Positions 8,306 through 18,477 of a DNA stretch of 43,102 bases are shown one piece after another (positions within the stretch are counted from its first letter, which is position 1; each line of letters begins with the position of its first letter). Origin of the DNA: an uncultured Coriobacteriaceae bacterium (GTDB lineage Bacteria; Actinomycetota; Coriobacteriia; Coriobacteriales; Atopobiaceae); contig CACYGL010000034.1 of NCBI GenBank assembly GCA_902773995.1, positions 1 through 43,102 on the forward strand, given 5' to 3'. A program made the position numbers and the translations under genes. The notes under the pieces are model-generated. The model did not search any database. It was not told where the DNA came from and saw nothing but the letters and a program-made list of their open reading frames with translations.

Positions 8306-9029
8306 ATGTACATGGAGAGAAGCACCTGGACGCAGGTTCGTGACTACTTCAAGGAGCACGACCTGGTGATTATTGGAGTTGGCTCGACGGAGTGCCACGG
8401 CAGGCACAATCCGCTCAACGGATGACCTTGTTGGGTACCCTGGCACGGTGAGCCTTGGCGTCCAGGGGCTCTACGACGTCCTTTCGAGTATCACGCGGCA
8501 GCTCAGAGCCTATGGCGCACGCCGCTTCGTCTTTCTCAATGGTCATGGCGGCAATGTTAAGTCGCTCTCGATGGCATCGATGGACCTGAACGATGCCGGC
8601 TGCCTTGCGGCGGTGGTCAACTGGTGGAGGGTTGCCCCGCAGCTTGATCCCGCATGGGGCGGCGGGCATGGTGGCGCCATGGAGACCAGCGCCAATCTCG
8701 CCATAGACCCGGCCTCCGTTGACATGTCGCAGGTGACAGACGAGAACCTGCTCCCCGACATTGGGGCCGACATGCCCTCGACGGGATGGAACAGCGTGAG
8801 CTTTGGCGGTGCGGAGGTGGAGTTCCCGCGCAGGCTTGCCCGCTTTGCAAGCTCCGGTTGGGTTGCCGAAGGCCACGACGACCATCCACGCGGGGCAAGC
8901 GCGGAGCTTGGCAAGGAGATGCTCGAGGGTACGGCTGCGTGGCTTCAGGAGTTCACGCACGCCCTCGAGGCAGAGAAGCTGCCCGAGCCAATCGACTTCT
9001 CTCGGGCAACGGAGCACCTCGACCAGTAG
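8306..9029 (+). pseudogene. Creatininase-family hydrolase, broken by an internal deletion (paralog 2)
   Basis: Starts at ATG 8306 after CAAGGAGG and reads as a close relative of the genes at 3307 and 9103 (MERSTWTQVRDYF, then GSTECHGRHNPL), but meets TGA at 8423-8425. Homology resumes in the next frame at DDLVGYPGTVSLG and runs intact to 9029, including LNGHGGN and GGHGGAMETS. Aligned with the 9103 paralog, the stretch between CCGCT and GATGACC is 5 nt here and 100 nt there: a net loss of 95 nt, out of frame, removing one metal ligand (the Asp of GTD) and about 32 residues. The remaining sequence is not degraded, so the lesion is recent or an artefact. Leader: inverted repeat CAAGCCT/AGGCTTG near 8270-8287. 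Confidence 0.85.
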
Positions 9030-9102
9030 CGCACACTGCATAGCTGCATCTGTACCAGGCGTTCCCGCCTGCCGAGGGACGGGCGGACAACAAGGAGGAG
9101 AA

Positions 9103-9924
9103 ATGCGCATCGAGCTGAGTACCTGGCCTGCCGTGAAAGACTACTTTGAGCAGGGAAACGACCTCGTCGTCATGGCCATAGGAAGCACGGAGGAGCACGG
9201 GAGGCACAACCCGCTGGGAACAGACACCCTTGCACCCAATCTGCTGCTGGAAAAGATTGATGCTGCCCTTGGCGAGGACGTGCTCATTGCGCCCACGATT
9301 CCCTTTGGCAACGCGGATGACCTCCTGGGGTTTCCGGGAACGCTCTCGATAGGCTATGACCTTCTCCGTTCGCTTGTCCGGACGCTCAGCATGCAGCTCT
9401 ACGACTATGGAGCAAGAAGGTTCCTCTTCATCAACGGCCACGGCCCCAACATCAAGCCCATCTCAAGCGTGTGCGAGGAGCTCAATAGGCGAGGGTGCCT
9501 CGCGGCAAGGGCGGATTGGTGGCTCATGGCAGGCGAGCTCAACCCTGCGTGGGGCGGTGGCCATGGCGGGGCAGAGGAGACGGCTGCGGTGATGGCCGTC
9601 GACCCCTCGCTTGTGGATTCCTCCGAGCTTGGCCCCATGGCGCTTGCTAACGACATCTCCGACGAGCTTCCCACGTCTGGCTGGGACAACGTTGAGTTCA
9701 AGGGCGCCCACGTTGCCATTCCGCGTGACGCCTGCCGCTACGCCGGCAACGGCTGGATTGGCCCCGACGACCCAGCGGACGCCAACCCGGAGTGGGGAGG
9801 CCAGATGATGGACGGCGTGGCCAGCTACCTCGTCGACTTCATCGGCGCCCTCAAGCGCGCGCCGCTTCCCGCGCCCATGCCCGTCCGCACTACCAAGGCA
9901 TACGGCGGCAATGGCGGCAAGTAA
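9103..9924 (+). CDS. Creatininase-family metal amidohydrolase (paralog 3)
   Basis: Intact 273-residue member of the creatininase superfamily; predicted cytosolic metal-dependent amidohydrolase with unknown substrate. Ligand motif Glu30-x-His32 and Asp41 in STEEHGRHNPLGTD, then INGHGPN (the usual second Gly is Pro) and GGHGGAEETA. The start at 9103 is fixed by AAGGAGGAGAA directly upstream; the longer in-frame extension back to 8803 is a read-through of paralog 2 in another frame. It follows paralog 2 by 73 nt and is followed 41 nt later by an M42 peptidase gene, so the three probably form one operon leading into the transporter locus at 11211. Confidence 0.88.
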   Translation: MRIELSTWPAVKDYFEQGNDLVVMAIGSTEEHGRHNPLGTDTLAPNLLLEKIDAALGEDVLIAPTIPFGNADDLLGFPGTLSIGYDLLRSLVRTLSMQLYDYGARRFLFINGHGPNIKPISSVCEELNRRGCLAARADWWLMAGELNPAWGGGHGGAEETAAVMAVDPSLVDSSELGPMALANDISDELPTSGWDNVEFKGAHVAIPRDACRYAGNGWIGPDDPADANPEWGGQMMDGVASYLVDFIGALKRAPLPAPMPVRTTKAYGGNGGK

Positions 9925-9965
9925 CGTCAGCACGTACGCGATATTGGCTCCCAGGAGAGAGGCAA

Positions 9966-10998
9966 GTGGCAATGGATTTCAACGATAGCGAGGTCGTGGA
10001 CCTTCTCGGCAGGCTCTCTAACGCAAAGTCCCCCTCGGGCTTCGAGGACGAGACCATAGAGGTCGTGCGCGACTTCTGCCAAGGGTGGGCAAAGGTCGAG
10101 ACCAACAGCGTCCACGACGCACTCGTCACCCCCAAGAACTTTACAGGCGAGAAGCCCGTGCTCATGCTCGATGCCCACGGCGACGAGGTTGGAGGCATGG
10201 TCAAGTCCATCCGCTCCAACGGCACGATGACCTTCGTTGAACTAGGACGCTTCTCTCCCAACGTGCTCACCGGCCAGGACGTGCTGGTGAGAAACACGCT
10301 TGGCGAGTGGGTCCATGGCGTGATTGGCGTGAAGCCGCCCCACTTCATGAGCGCTGCCGAGCGCGCCTCCGGAGAGCTGCAGCTCATCCTGGACGTTGGC
10401 CGAGCCTTTTGTCCCGGCCACCAAGTTCGAGTACAACGAGAAGACTGGCGTTGCGTTGGGGAAGGCATTCGACTGCCGCGCAGGAGTCACCGCAGAGCTC
10501 CTCGCCCTGCGCGAGCTTTCTAGCCGCACGGATCTACCCTTTGACGTTGTTGCCTCGGTGAGCTCGATGGAGGAGGTGGGGGAGCGCGGCGTGCTGGCAG
10601 CGGCGCTGCACTTCGATCCCATGGTCGCCTTCATGTTTGAGGGCTGCCCGGCAGATGACACGTTTACCATCCCCGATGACGTCCAGACTGCCTTTCGCCA
10701 TGGCCCCATGTTTCGCTACTTTGACTGCTGCATGATTACGAACCCTCGCTACCAGCGCTTTGTACTCAAATGTGCGGCGGAGGCGGGACTCGTCTGCCAA
10801 ACGAGCGTGCGGGAGGGCGGCGGCACCGACGGCGGCCCCACCCACATGCTTGACATCCCCTGCGTGGTCGCTGGCGTTCCCAGTCGCTACGTCCACTCGG
10901 GAACCGCGCTGTGCACGCTCTATGACGTAAAGATGACGGCGGAGGTTGCGGTTGCCGTGGCCGAGCGGATTACTCCGGATGCCGTTCGCTCCTTTTAA
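9966..10998 (+). pseudogene. M42-family metallopeptidase, interrupted by an out-of-frame junction
   Basis: Homology to M42 (FrvX/glutamyl aminopeptidase-like) peptidases begins at GTG 9966 (AGGAGAG upstream; an ATG at 9972 is the alternative). It shows the metal motif MLDAHGDEVGGM and reaches LQLILDVG at about 10396, where the frame is lost. It continues in the next frame as AEPFVPATKFEY, GKAFDCRAG, SSMEEVGERG (catalytic Glu), EGCPADD and RYVHSGTALC (last His ligand). Family alignments have about 15 further residues between ILDVG and this point, so a deletion of 3n+2 nt is likely. The motif AFDDR is AFDCR here, so even the intact ancestor may have had altered metal binding or specificity. Confidence 0.8.
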
Positions 10999-11039
10999 GC
11001 AGAGCGGGACCCCTGGCAATTTGGAGTTGCGTTAACGGG

Positions 11040-11173
11040 TAATTACATTGTCATTTCATAAACTTTTCTATTTACGTTCTTAACGTTACATGTGGACTAT
11101 TCGACCTTAATGAACACTGTTTAGAAACAATAGCCCGCTACCCTGTTTCACAACATCAAGGTGGGACTTGATG
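11040..11173 (+). promoter_or_regulatory. AT-rich promoter region with an inverted repeat upstream of SBP B
   Basis: The 212-nt gap before the SBP gene is markedly AT-rich against its surroundings. TTGTCA (11048-11053) could be a -35 box with TATTTA nearby. A perfect 7-bp inverted repeat CATCAAG/CTTGATG (11154-11160 with 11167-11173, six-base spacer) lies 37 nt before the start codon and is a candidate operator. The regulator is not in this window. Confidence 0.4.
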
Positions 11174-11210
11174 CTTTGACAGTCAAATTGGTGTGGAAGA
11201 GGAGGAGCAT

Positions 11211-12893
11211 ATGGAAGACAGGTTTGGCGGAGTCTCTCGTCGAGGCTTCATCAAGGGTGGCGTCGCAGCCGCCGCACTGGCCGGTCTCGCGGGATGCGGC
11301 AAGAACAACTCTGGAAGTGCGACTTCGGGTGGCTCTTCTTCTGATGCGGGAGCCAGCACGGGCGGCGTGCTGAAGTACTACATCAACGACCCCGTTGCCA
11401 TCGACCCCTACAACACGCAGGAGTCCGAGGGCACCCAGGTCGCGAAATGCCTGTTCGATTCCCTCACCAAGTACAACTACGACACCAAGGAGCTTGAGCC
11501 GGCGGCGGCCGAGTCCTGGGAGTCCAACGACGACGCGACCCAGTGGACCTTCCACATCCGCAAGGACTGCAAGTTCCACAACGGTGACACCGTGAAGGCA
11601 GAGGACTTCAAGCGCGCCTTTGAGCGCATCTGCGACCCAACGATGAAGACCCCCTCGGACGTTGCCTACCACCTCGACCCCGTCAAGGGCGCCAAGGAGA
11701 TGCAGGCGGGCGAGGCCGACGAGATCTCTGGCGTCACGTGCCCCGACGACAACACGCTCGTCTTCGAGCTCACCACCCCTATGTCCGAGTGGCCGCTCGT
11801 CTGCGCCCACCAGGCGCTCGTGCCTGTTCCTAAGGCGGCACGAGACGATCCCGACAGCTTCCTCGTTGCCCCCATCGGCAATGGCCCCTTCCAGATGGAT
11901 GGCACCTGGGTCTCCGGCCAGTACATCAACGTCAAGAAGTTCGACGGCTACTACGGCACCCCCGCAAAGCTCGATGCCGTGAACTTCTCCATCCAGAAGG
12001 ACCCGGATACCGCATTCAAGGAGTTCCAGGCCGGCAACATCGACTTCTGCTCCGTGCCCTCCGGCCGCCTTGGCGAGGTCGAGCAGCAGTACGGCACCTC
12101 CGATGACGGCTATACCGTGACGCCGAAGAAGCAGGTTCTCACCGGTGCTGAGGCCGCGACCTACTGGCTCATCTGCGAGATGGGAGACGAGAACCTTGGC
12201 AAGAAGGAGGTCCGCCAGGCGCTCAGTCTTGCCATCAACCGCCAGAACATCTGCGACACGCTCTTCGAGGGCTCCCGCAAGCCCGCTACCAGCTGCTTCC
12301 CGCCGCTGATTGACGACTCTCCCGACTCCACCTGGGAGTACTGCGACTACAATCCCGACAAGGCCAAAGAGATCCTTGATAGCGCTGGCTACACCGCAGA
12401 CGCGGATGGCAAGCGCAATCTCACGGTGAAGCTCTCCTACAACTCCGGCGGTGGCCACGAGGACATCATGTCCATCATCCAGGGCGACTTCGAGGCTATT
12501 GGCGTGACCGTTCAGCAGAACTCCCAGGAGTGGGCTACCTACCTCACCGCGCTCGATGGCGGTGGCTTCCAACTTGCCCGAATGGGCTGGATTGCCGACT
12601 ACCCCAATATGGACAACTTCCTGTACCCCAACTTCTACAGCACCTCGTCGAATAACTACGGCAAGTACTCCAACCCCGAGTTCGACAAGCTCGTCGAGGA
12701 GGCCCGCAAGGTCACCGACGAGGACGAGCGCAAGTCCGAGTACCGCGAGGCCTGCAAGCTCCTGGGCGAGGACATGCCGGTCATCCCCATCATGTTCTAC
12801 GCGCACGACCACATTGGCTCCGAGAGGATTCAGAGCCTGTACTACGACCCGGCAGGCATTGCCCACCTAGGTGAGGCGAGCGTCCAGGCCTAG
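11211..12893 (+). CDS. Oligopeptide ABC transporter substrate-binding lipoprotein, system B
   Basis: 560-residue SBP_bac_5 protein that captures peptides outside the membrane for the importer encoded directly downstream. The signal is Tat-type and lipoprotein-type: SRRGFIKGG, an Ala-rich core, lipobox LAGC. Mature motifs match system A (AAESWESNDDATQWTFHI, GNGPFQMDGTW, SLAINRQNICDTLFEGS). The start at 11211 is chosen over 11193 because GAGGAGGAGCAT immediately precedes it. A strong stem-loop after the stop separates it from the permease genes. Confidence 0.94.
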   Translation: MEDRFGGVSRRGFIKGGVAAAALAGLAGCGKNNSGSATSGGSSSDAGASTGGVLKYYINDPVAIDPYNTQESEGTQVAKCLFDSLTKYNYDTKELEPAAAESWESNDDATQWTFHIRKDCKFHNGDTVKAEDFKRAFERICDPTMKTPSDVAYHLDPVKGAKEMQAGEADEISGVTCPDDNTLVFELTTPMSEWPLVCAHQALVPVPKAARDDPDSFLVAPIGNGPFQMDGTWVSGQYINVKKFDGYYGTPAKLDAVNFSIQKDPDTAFKEFQAGNIDFCSVPSGRLGEVEQQYGTSDDGYTVTPKKQVLTGAEAATYWLICEMGDENLGKKEVRQALSLAINRQNICDTLFEGSRKPATSCFPPLIDDSPDSTWEYCDYNPDKAKEILDSAGYTADADGKRNLTVKLSYNSGGGHEDIMSIIQGDFEAIGVTVQQNSQEWATYLTALDGGGFQLARMGWIADYPNMDNFLYPNFYSTSSNNYGKYSNPEFDKLVEEARKVTDEDERKSEYREACKLLGEDMPVIPIMFYAHDHIGSERIQSLYYDPAGIAHLGEASVQA

Positions 12894-12908
12894 TCCCCAC
12901 AAGCTCGT

Positions 12909-12947
12909 GCGGGGCATCGGGGCTCCGGTGCCCCGCCCTGTCTTTTA
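12909..12947 (+). terminator. Leaky terminator / processing stem between SBP and permease
   Basis: Eight-base stem GCGGGGCA (12909-12916) with TGCCCCGC (12929-12936), extended by CGG/CCG, then CCTGTCTTTTA. Such stems between SBP and membrane genes are a known way to keep the binding protein in excess of the channel. Here the operon continues 45 nt later, so read-through is expected. Confidence 0.7.
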
Positions 12948-12991
12948 TCGGCATCTATTCGCTCGTCCCATGCGGTGGCAGGGGAGTGACC

Positions 12992-14032
12992 ATGGGAAAA
13001 TACATCATCAAGCGCGTTCTGCAGTTCATCCCGGTGTTCTTGGGAGTCACGCTGATTCTGTTCTCCCTCGAGAACATCGTTCCGGGAGACCCAATCAGGT
13101 TGATTGCCGGCGACAAGAAGCTCGACCCCGTCACCGAGAACAACCTGCGCGCCTCCTTCCACCTCATCGAGACGAACGATGATGGCACAATCAAGTATGA
13201 CGAGAACGGCAACACCATCGAGACCCCTATGTGGGAGAGGTACTTCCTCTACGTTGGTGGCCTTCTCCACGGGGACCTTGGCGTGAGCTACCAGAAGTCG
13301 GGCCAGTCGGTCTCGAGCATCCTGGCAGACAAGTACCCCTACACCGTGAGACTTGCCATTGTGGCAATCATCATGGAGGCGGTGCTCGGCATAGGTGCCG
13401 GCATAGTGAGCGCACTCAAGCGCTACTCATTCTGGGACATATTTGTAACGTTCCTCTCGGCCCTGTTCGTCTCCATGCCTGCGTTCTGGCTGGGCATGCT
13501 CTTGCAGTTGTTCTTTGGCGTTTTTCTTAAGGATGCGACCGGCGGTGCCTTCTATTTGCCCATATCAGGTGCCGGTGGGCCATATGCCGAATTTCAGGAC
13601 TGGATGTACTACATACTCCCCGCATTCACTCTGGCAGCAATCTCAATGGCATATACGGCCCGCATAATGCGGTCTCAGTTGCTTGAAGTCATGAACCAGG
13701 ACTACATCCGTACGGCAAAGGCAAAGGGCCTATCTCGTAAGGACGTCGTCATCCACCACGCCCTCAAGAATGCGCTCATCCCCGTTGTCACTTACATTGG
13801 CATGGACTTCGGCGGGCTGCTTGCCGGTGCCATTCTGACCGAGACGGTCTTCAACTGGCCTGGAGTTGGCTATGAGACATACCGCGCCATCACCCAGCGC
13901 GACTGGCCTCTGGTGCTAGGCTCGGTTACCGTCATCGTGGTCGTGGTCATGGTCATCAATCTTGTCGTTGACGTGAGCTATGCCTTCCTTGACCCGCGCA
14001 TCCGCTTTGGCGCACCAAAGAACGAGAGGTAG
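12992..14032 (+). CDS. Peptide ABC transporter permease, DppB-type, system B
   Basis: 346-residue inner-membrane permease (BPD_transp_1 family), one half of the translocation channel. It begins with the typical YIIKRVLQFIPVFLGVTLI first helix and the ENIVPGDP motif. The periplasmic loop carries GDLGVSYQKSGQSV. The cytoplasmic EAA loop that contacts the ATPase reads DYIRTAKAKGLSRKDVVIHH and ends ALIPVV. Start at ATG 12992 after AGGGGAGTGACC. Six nucleotides separate it from the next permease. Confidence 0.94.
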   Translation: MGKYIIKRVLQFIPVFLGVTLILFSLENIVPGDPIRLIAGDKKLDPVTENNLRASFHLIETNDDGTIKYDENGNTIETPMWERYFLYVGGLLHGDLGVSYQKSGQSVSSILADKYPYTVRLAIVAIIMEAVLGIGAGIVSALKRYSFWDIFVTFLSALFVSMPAFWLGMLLQLFFGVFLKDATGGAFYLPISGAGGPYAEFQDWMYYILPAFTLAAISMAYTARIMRSQLLEVMNQDYIRTAKAKGLSRKDVVIHHALKNALIPVVTYIGMDFGGLLAGAILTETVFNWPGVGYETYRAITQRDWPLVLGSVTVIVVVVMVINLVVDVSYAFLDPRIRFGAPKNER

Positions 14033-14038
14033 GCAGGC

Positions 14039-15010
14039 ATGGCAGAAAACACCACACAGACATCTGGGGCACCAAAGGACGAGAACACCCTTGGCATCTT
14101 CTCCGCGAAGGCCGCCGCAGCTGCCGTCAACGCCCAAACCTCGTCCAGAACCATGTGGGGCGACGCCTGGAAGCGGCTTAAGCGCAACAAGCTGGCCGTG
14201 ATTGGCATAATCTGGATTGGGATCGTCATTGTTGTCGCGCTTACGGCAGATCTCTGGGTCCCAGGCACGCTTGGCAATCCCACTGAGACCGACTCGGCAA
14301 CCATGGCCCAGAACTCGAGGCTTGCACCGTCCCCCGATCACCCATTTGGTACGGACACACTTGGTCGTGATGTCCTGTGCCGCGTTATCTACGGTTCGAG
14401 GATCTCGCTTGCCGTCGGCGTTCTTGCAACTGCCATTTCGACCATGCTGGGCCTCATCATGGGCGCACTTGCCGCCTATTACGGTGGCATTTGGGACACC
14501 ATCATCATGAGGTTGGCCGACATCTTCTTAGCCTTCCCGTACACGCTCTTTGTCATCGCGATGCTTGCGGTCATTGGGCCGGGCATCCAGAACGTGTTTA
14601 TCGCCATCGGCATCCTGGGCTGGCCGTCCATCGCCCGCGTGTTCCGTTCGGCAATCCTCACTGTCAAGGAGAACGACTACGTTGACGCGGCGCGTGCGAT
14701 GGGCGCCTCCGACGCGCGCATCATCGCCCGCCACATCTTCCCCAACTCCGTGGCAGTCATCGTGGTCTACGCCACGATGAACATCGGCTCCGCAATCCTC
14801 ACCGAGGCGGCCCTTTCGTTCCTGGGCATGGGCGTCCAGGCGCCCAACCCGTCCTGGGGCATTATGATCCAGGACGGAGCCACCTACCTGGCTACCCAGC
14901 CTTGGCTCATGATTATGCCCGGCCTCGCAATCCTTACCACAGTGCTTGCCTTCACCCTCCTGGGCGACGGTCTGCGCGATGCCCTCGACGTCAAGATGAA
15001 GGATGCCTAA
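14039..15010 (+). CDS. Peptide ABC transporter permease, DppC-type, system B
   Basis: 323-residue partner permease. A roughly 40-residue cytoplasmic N-terminal tail (Ala-rich) precedes KRLKRNKLAVIGII, the start of helix 1. The loop PFGTDTLGRDVLCRVIYGSR is the DppC/OppC signature, and the EAA loop is DYVDAARAMGASDARIIARH. Later motifs include EAALSFLGMGVQAPNPSWG and LGDGLRDALD. This intact copy is the internal reference used to size the lesion in the second DppC at 18478. Confidence 0.94.
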   Translation: MAENTTQTSGAPKDENTLGIFSAKAAAAAVNAQTSSRTMWGDAWKRLKRNKLAVIGIIWIGIVIVVALTADLWVPGTLGNPTETDSATMAQNSRLAPSPDHPFGTDTLGRDVLCRVIYGSRISLAVGVLATAISTMLGLIMGALAAYYGGIWDTIIMRLADIFLAFPYTLFVIAMLAVIGPGIQNVFIAIGILGWPSIARVFRSAILTVKENDYVDAARAMGASDARIIARHIFPNSVAVIVVYATMNIGSAILTEAALSFLGMGVQAPNPSWGIMIQDGATYLATQPWLMIMPGLAILTTVLAFTLLGDGLRDALDVKMKDA

Positions 15011-15013
15011 GCC

Positions 15014-16131
15014 ATGTTCGAGAAGAAGACTAGAGTGCAGATGCACCTCAAGGACCAGCCCGTCCCCGAAGGAGAGCACCTTCTTGAGGTCGACGACCTC
15101 AAGATGTACTTCCACACGCAGGACGGCGTGGTCAAGGCCGTGGACGGCGTGTCCTACACCCTCGACCGCGGCGAGACGCTCGGCGTGGTGGGCGAGTCTG
15201 GATCGGGCAAGTCCGTCACGCACCTCACCATCATGGGCCTCATCGACATGCCCCCGGGACGCATCGAGGGGGGTGACGTTCGCTACCGTGGCCAGTCCCT
15301 CCTCAAGATGAGCGAGGAGCAGATGCAGGACATCCGCGGCAACGACATCGCGATGATCTTCCAGGACCCCATGACCTCGCTGAACCCGGTCTACACCATT
15401 GGTCGCCAGCTGGGCGAGGGCATGCGCCTGCACCGCGGCTACTCCAAGGATGAGGCACTCAAGCGCTCCATCGAGCTTCTCGACATGGTGGGCATCCCCA
15501 ACCCCGAGCAGCGCGTCAAGGACTACCCGCATCAGTTCTCCGGTGGCATGCGCCAGCGCGTCATGATTGCCATGGCGCTTGCCTGCGACCCCGACATCCT
15601 CATCGCCGACGAGCCCACCACGGCCCTCGACGTGACCATCCAGGCGCAGATCATCGAGCTCATGCGCGAGATGCAGAAGAAGAACGGCAACGCCATCGTG
15701 ATGATCACGCACGACCTGGGCGTTGTTGCCGACGTTGCCGACAAGATCATGGTCATGTACGCGGGGCATCCCGTGGAGTTTGGTACGGCCGATGAGATCT
15801 TCTACAACTCCACGCATCCCTACACCTGGGGTCTCATCCGCTCGATCCCCGATCCAGTCATGACCGAGAAGCACCCGCTCACGCCCATCAAGGGCAACCC
15901 GCCCTCGCTCGTGACGCTGCCATCTGGCTGTGCGTTCTCGCCGCGTTGCCCGTATGCCACGGACAAGTGCCGCTCCGAGCGTCCTGGCCGCATCATGGTT
16001 GGTCCCAATCACTATTCCTGCTGCCACTACGCGCTTGACAAGGACTTTGTCACCAAGAATGCCCCCAAGACGAGCAGGACGAAGCCTGCGGTCAAAGCGG
16101 CGGCGCAGGCGGAGAAGGGAGGCGAGGCCTG

Positions 16132-16132
<1 letters not shown>
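15014..16132 (+). CDS. Peptide ABC transporter ATP-binding protein, DppD-type, system B
   Basis: 372-residue ATPase that powers the system B importer from the cytoplasmic side. Walker [10 protein letters not shown]-loop [15 protein letters not shown], signature FSGGMRQRV, Walker [13 protein letters not shown] and H-loop [13 protein letters not shown] are all present. The C-terminal oligo_HPY region has [15 protein letters not shown], cysteines that in DppD/OppD-type proteins can bind an Fe-S cluster, and CCHYAL. The stop overlaps the next start by one base (TGATG). Confidence 0.95.
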
Positions 16133-17142
<1,010 letters not shown>

Positions 17143-17167
17143 TTTAGTATCAAACTTCAACGCTTTT

Positions 17168-17210
17168 CGCCCCGTGTGGTGACCTAAGGTCACTGGTACG
17201 GGGCGTTTTG
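17168..17210 (+). terminator. Terminator after transporter system B
   Basis: Long stem: outer CGCCCCGT (17168-17175) with ACGGGGCG (17198-17205), and inner GTGACC with GGTCAC around a TAA loop. Followed by TTTTGG and further T-rich sequence. Confidence 0.85.
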
Positions 17211-17232
17211 GTCGTTTGGTTTCCATTCTGTT

Positions 17233-17475
17233 TTCCGTTGTGTAACGTGGACGTGGTGCTAGACTACCCCATGTTGTGTCGTGCTGCGTCAGACCCACAT
17301 GGCGTTGCGTGACACGCAACACGTGGGTGGCCATATGGCGAAAACTCGTCCCTTTTCGTTGTGCCAGGGGGACTGCGCACCGTATGGCTCGGGCGAGCGG
17401 AACCCCCAAGGGGCGTGTCGGCACAGGCTGCCGGCACCTCTCCTTTGGTTGCGCGAACGGCACAAAGGAGTTTCG
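17233..17475 (+). promoter_or_regulatory. Promoter and structured leader of transporter system C
   Basis: TTGTGT and TAGACT spaced 16 nt (ending near 17260) form a plausible sigma-A type promoter. The following ~200-nt untranslated leader holds several stems: GTTGCGT/ACGCAAC within an outer CCCAC/GTGGG (about 17296-17330), and GTCGGCA/TGCCGGC near 17420-17440. No known riboswitch class is recognised. It ends in AAAGGAG before the permease ATG. Confidence 0.4.
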
Positions 17476-18468
17476 ATGGCACGATTTTTAGGGTACCTGG
17501 CCAAGAGGATCGTCAACTACATTGTGATGATCTTCGTTGCGACCTCGCTTACCTACTTCCTCGCGTGCGCTTTCATGAGCCCGCGCTCGAACTACGAGTC
17601 GCGTACGCCGCGGCCGTCCCAGGAGTCCATCGAGGCGTCCCTGGACAAGGCCAACCTCAACGACAAGACCCCGGTCACCGAGCGCTACCAGCGCTGGCTC
17701 TCGAACATCGTGACCGATTGGAACTGGGGCCTCTCGCCTGCAGGCGACTCGGTGAACAACGAGATTACGAGCCGTATTGGCGCTTCGGTCAAGCTCATGC
17801 TCCTCTCGACGATCCTCTCCATCGTGATCGGCGTGAGCCTGGGCGTCTACACGGCGCAGCGGCAGTATCAATGGCAGGACAGGTTCTGGAGCGGCCTAGC
17901 CTCGGTCTTCCTGGTCATCCCCACGGTTGTTCTCGCCATCCTCATCGTGTTCTTTGCCATCGAGATAAACCAGCAGACGGGGCAACGCATCTTCTACGTC
18001 ACGGGACTCTCGAGCTATGACGGGCCCAACTTCTTCATTGGGCTGATCGACTTCCTGCAGCACATCCTGCTGCCCACGATCGTCCTCACCATCATCAGCT
18101 CCGTGGGCTACCACCTTAACCAGCGCACGTACCTCCTGGACGAGATGCACGCTGACTACGTGCGCACGGCGCGCGCCAAGGGCCTCACCAAGAAGCAGGC
18201 CATCCGTAAGCACGCTCTGCGCGCCAGCCTCATTCCTACCTCGGTGAACGTTGCCTTCTCCATCGCGAGCATCTTCACCGGTGCCGTCATGACCGAGAAG
18301 ATCTTCGCCATCCACGGCATGGGTGAGTACTTCATCAACTGCATCAATAACAACAACATCAACGGTGCCGTCGCGGTCGCCGCCTTCTCGGGCGCCTGCA
18401 CGCTCGTGGGTGCCCTGCTCGCGGACCTCTTCGCCGCGGCGCTCGACCCCCGCATCAAGATGAGCTAG
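17476..18468 (+). CDS. Peptide ABC transporter permease, DppB-type, system C
   Basis: 330-residue membrane permease. N-terminal helix YLAKRIVNYIVMIFVATSLTY; a larger extracytoplasmic segment (about residues 35-90) with NWGLSPAGDSVNNEI; EAA loop DYVRTARAKGLTKKQAIRKH; C-terminal AALDPRIKMS. The frame is open far upstream, but AAAGGAG precedes ATG 17476 and the protein then starts like its relatives. Sequence and loop differ clearly from system B, so it is a separate importer and not a recent duplicate. Confidence 0.93.
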   Translation: MARFLGYLAKRIVNYIVMIFVATSLTYFLACAFMSPRSNYESRTPRPSQESIEASLDKANLNDKTPVTERYQRWLSNIVTDWNWGLSPAGDSVNNEITSRIGASVKLMLLSTILSIVIGVSLGVYTAQRQYQWQDRFWSGLASVFLVIPTVVLAILIVFFAIEINQQTGQRIFYVTGLSSYDGPNFFIGLIDFLQHILLPTIVLTIISSVGYHLNQRTYLLDEMHADYVRTARAKGLTKKQAIRKHALRASLIPTSVNVAFSIASIFTGAVMTEKIFAIHGMGEYFINCINNNNINGAVAVAAFSGACTLVGALLADLFAAALDPRIKMS

Positions 18469-18477
18469 GAGATGGCA

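Noticed and set aside
14528..16027. 499-codon minus-strand frame over DppC/DppD
   Set aside because: Antisense shadow rich in His/Gly/Val/Asp, the usual composition of such artefacts.
17260..17475. T-box or other known riboswitch before system C
   Set aside because: No T-box sequence, specifier stem or known aptamer core could be identified.
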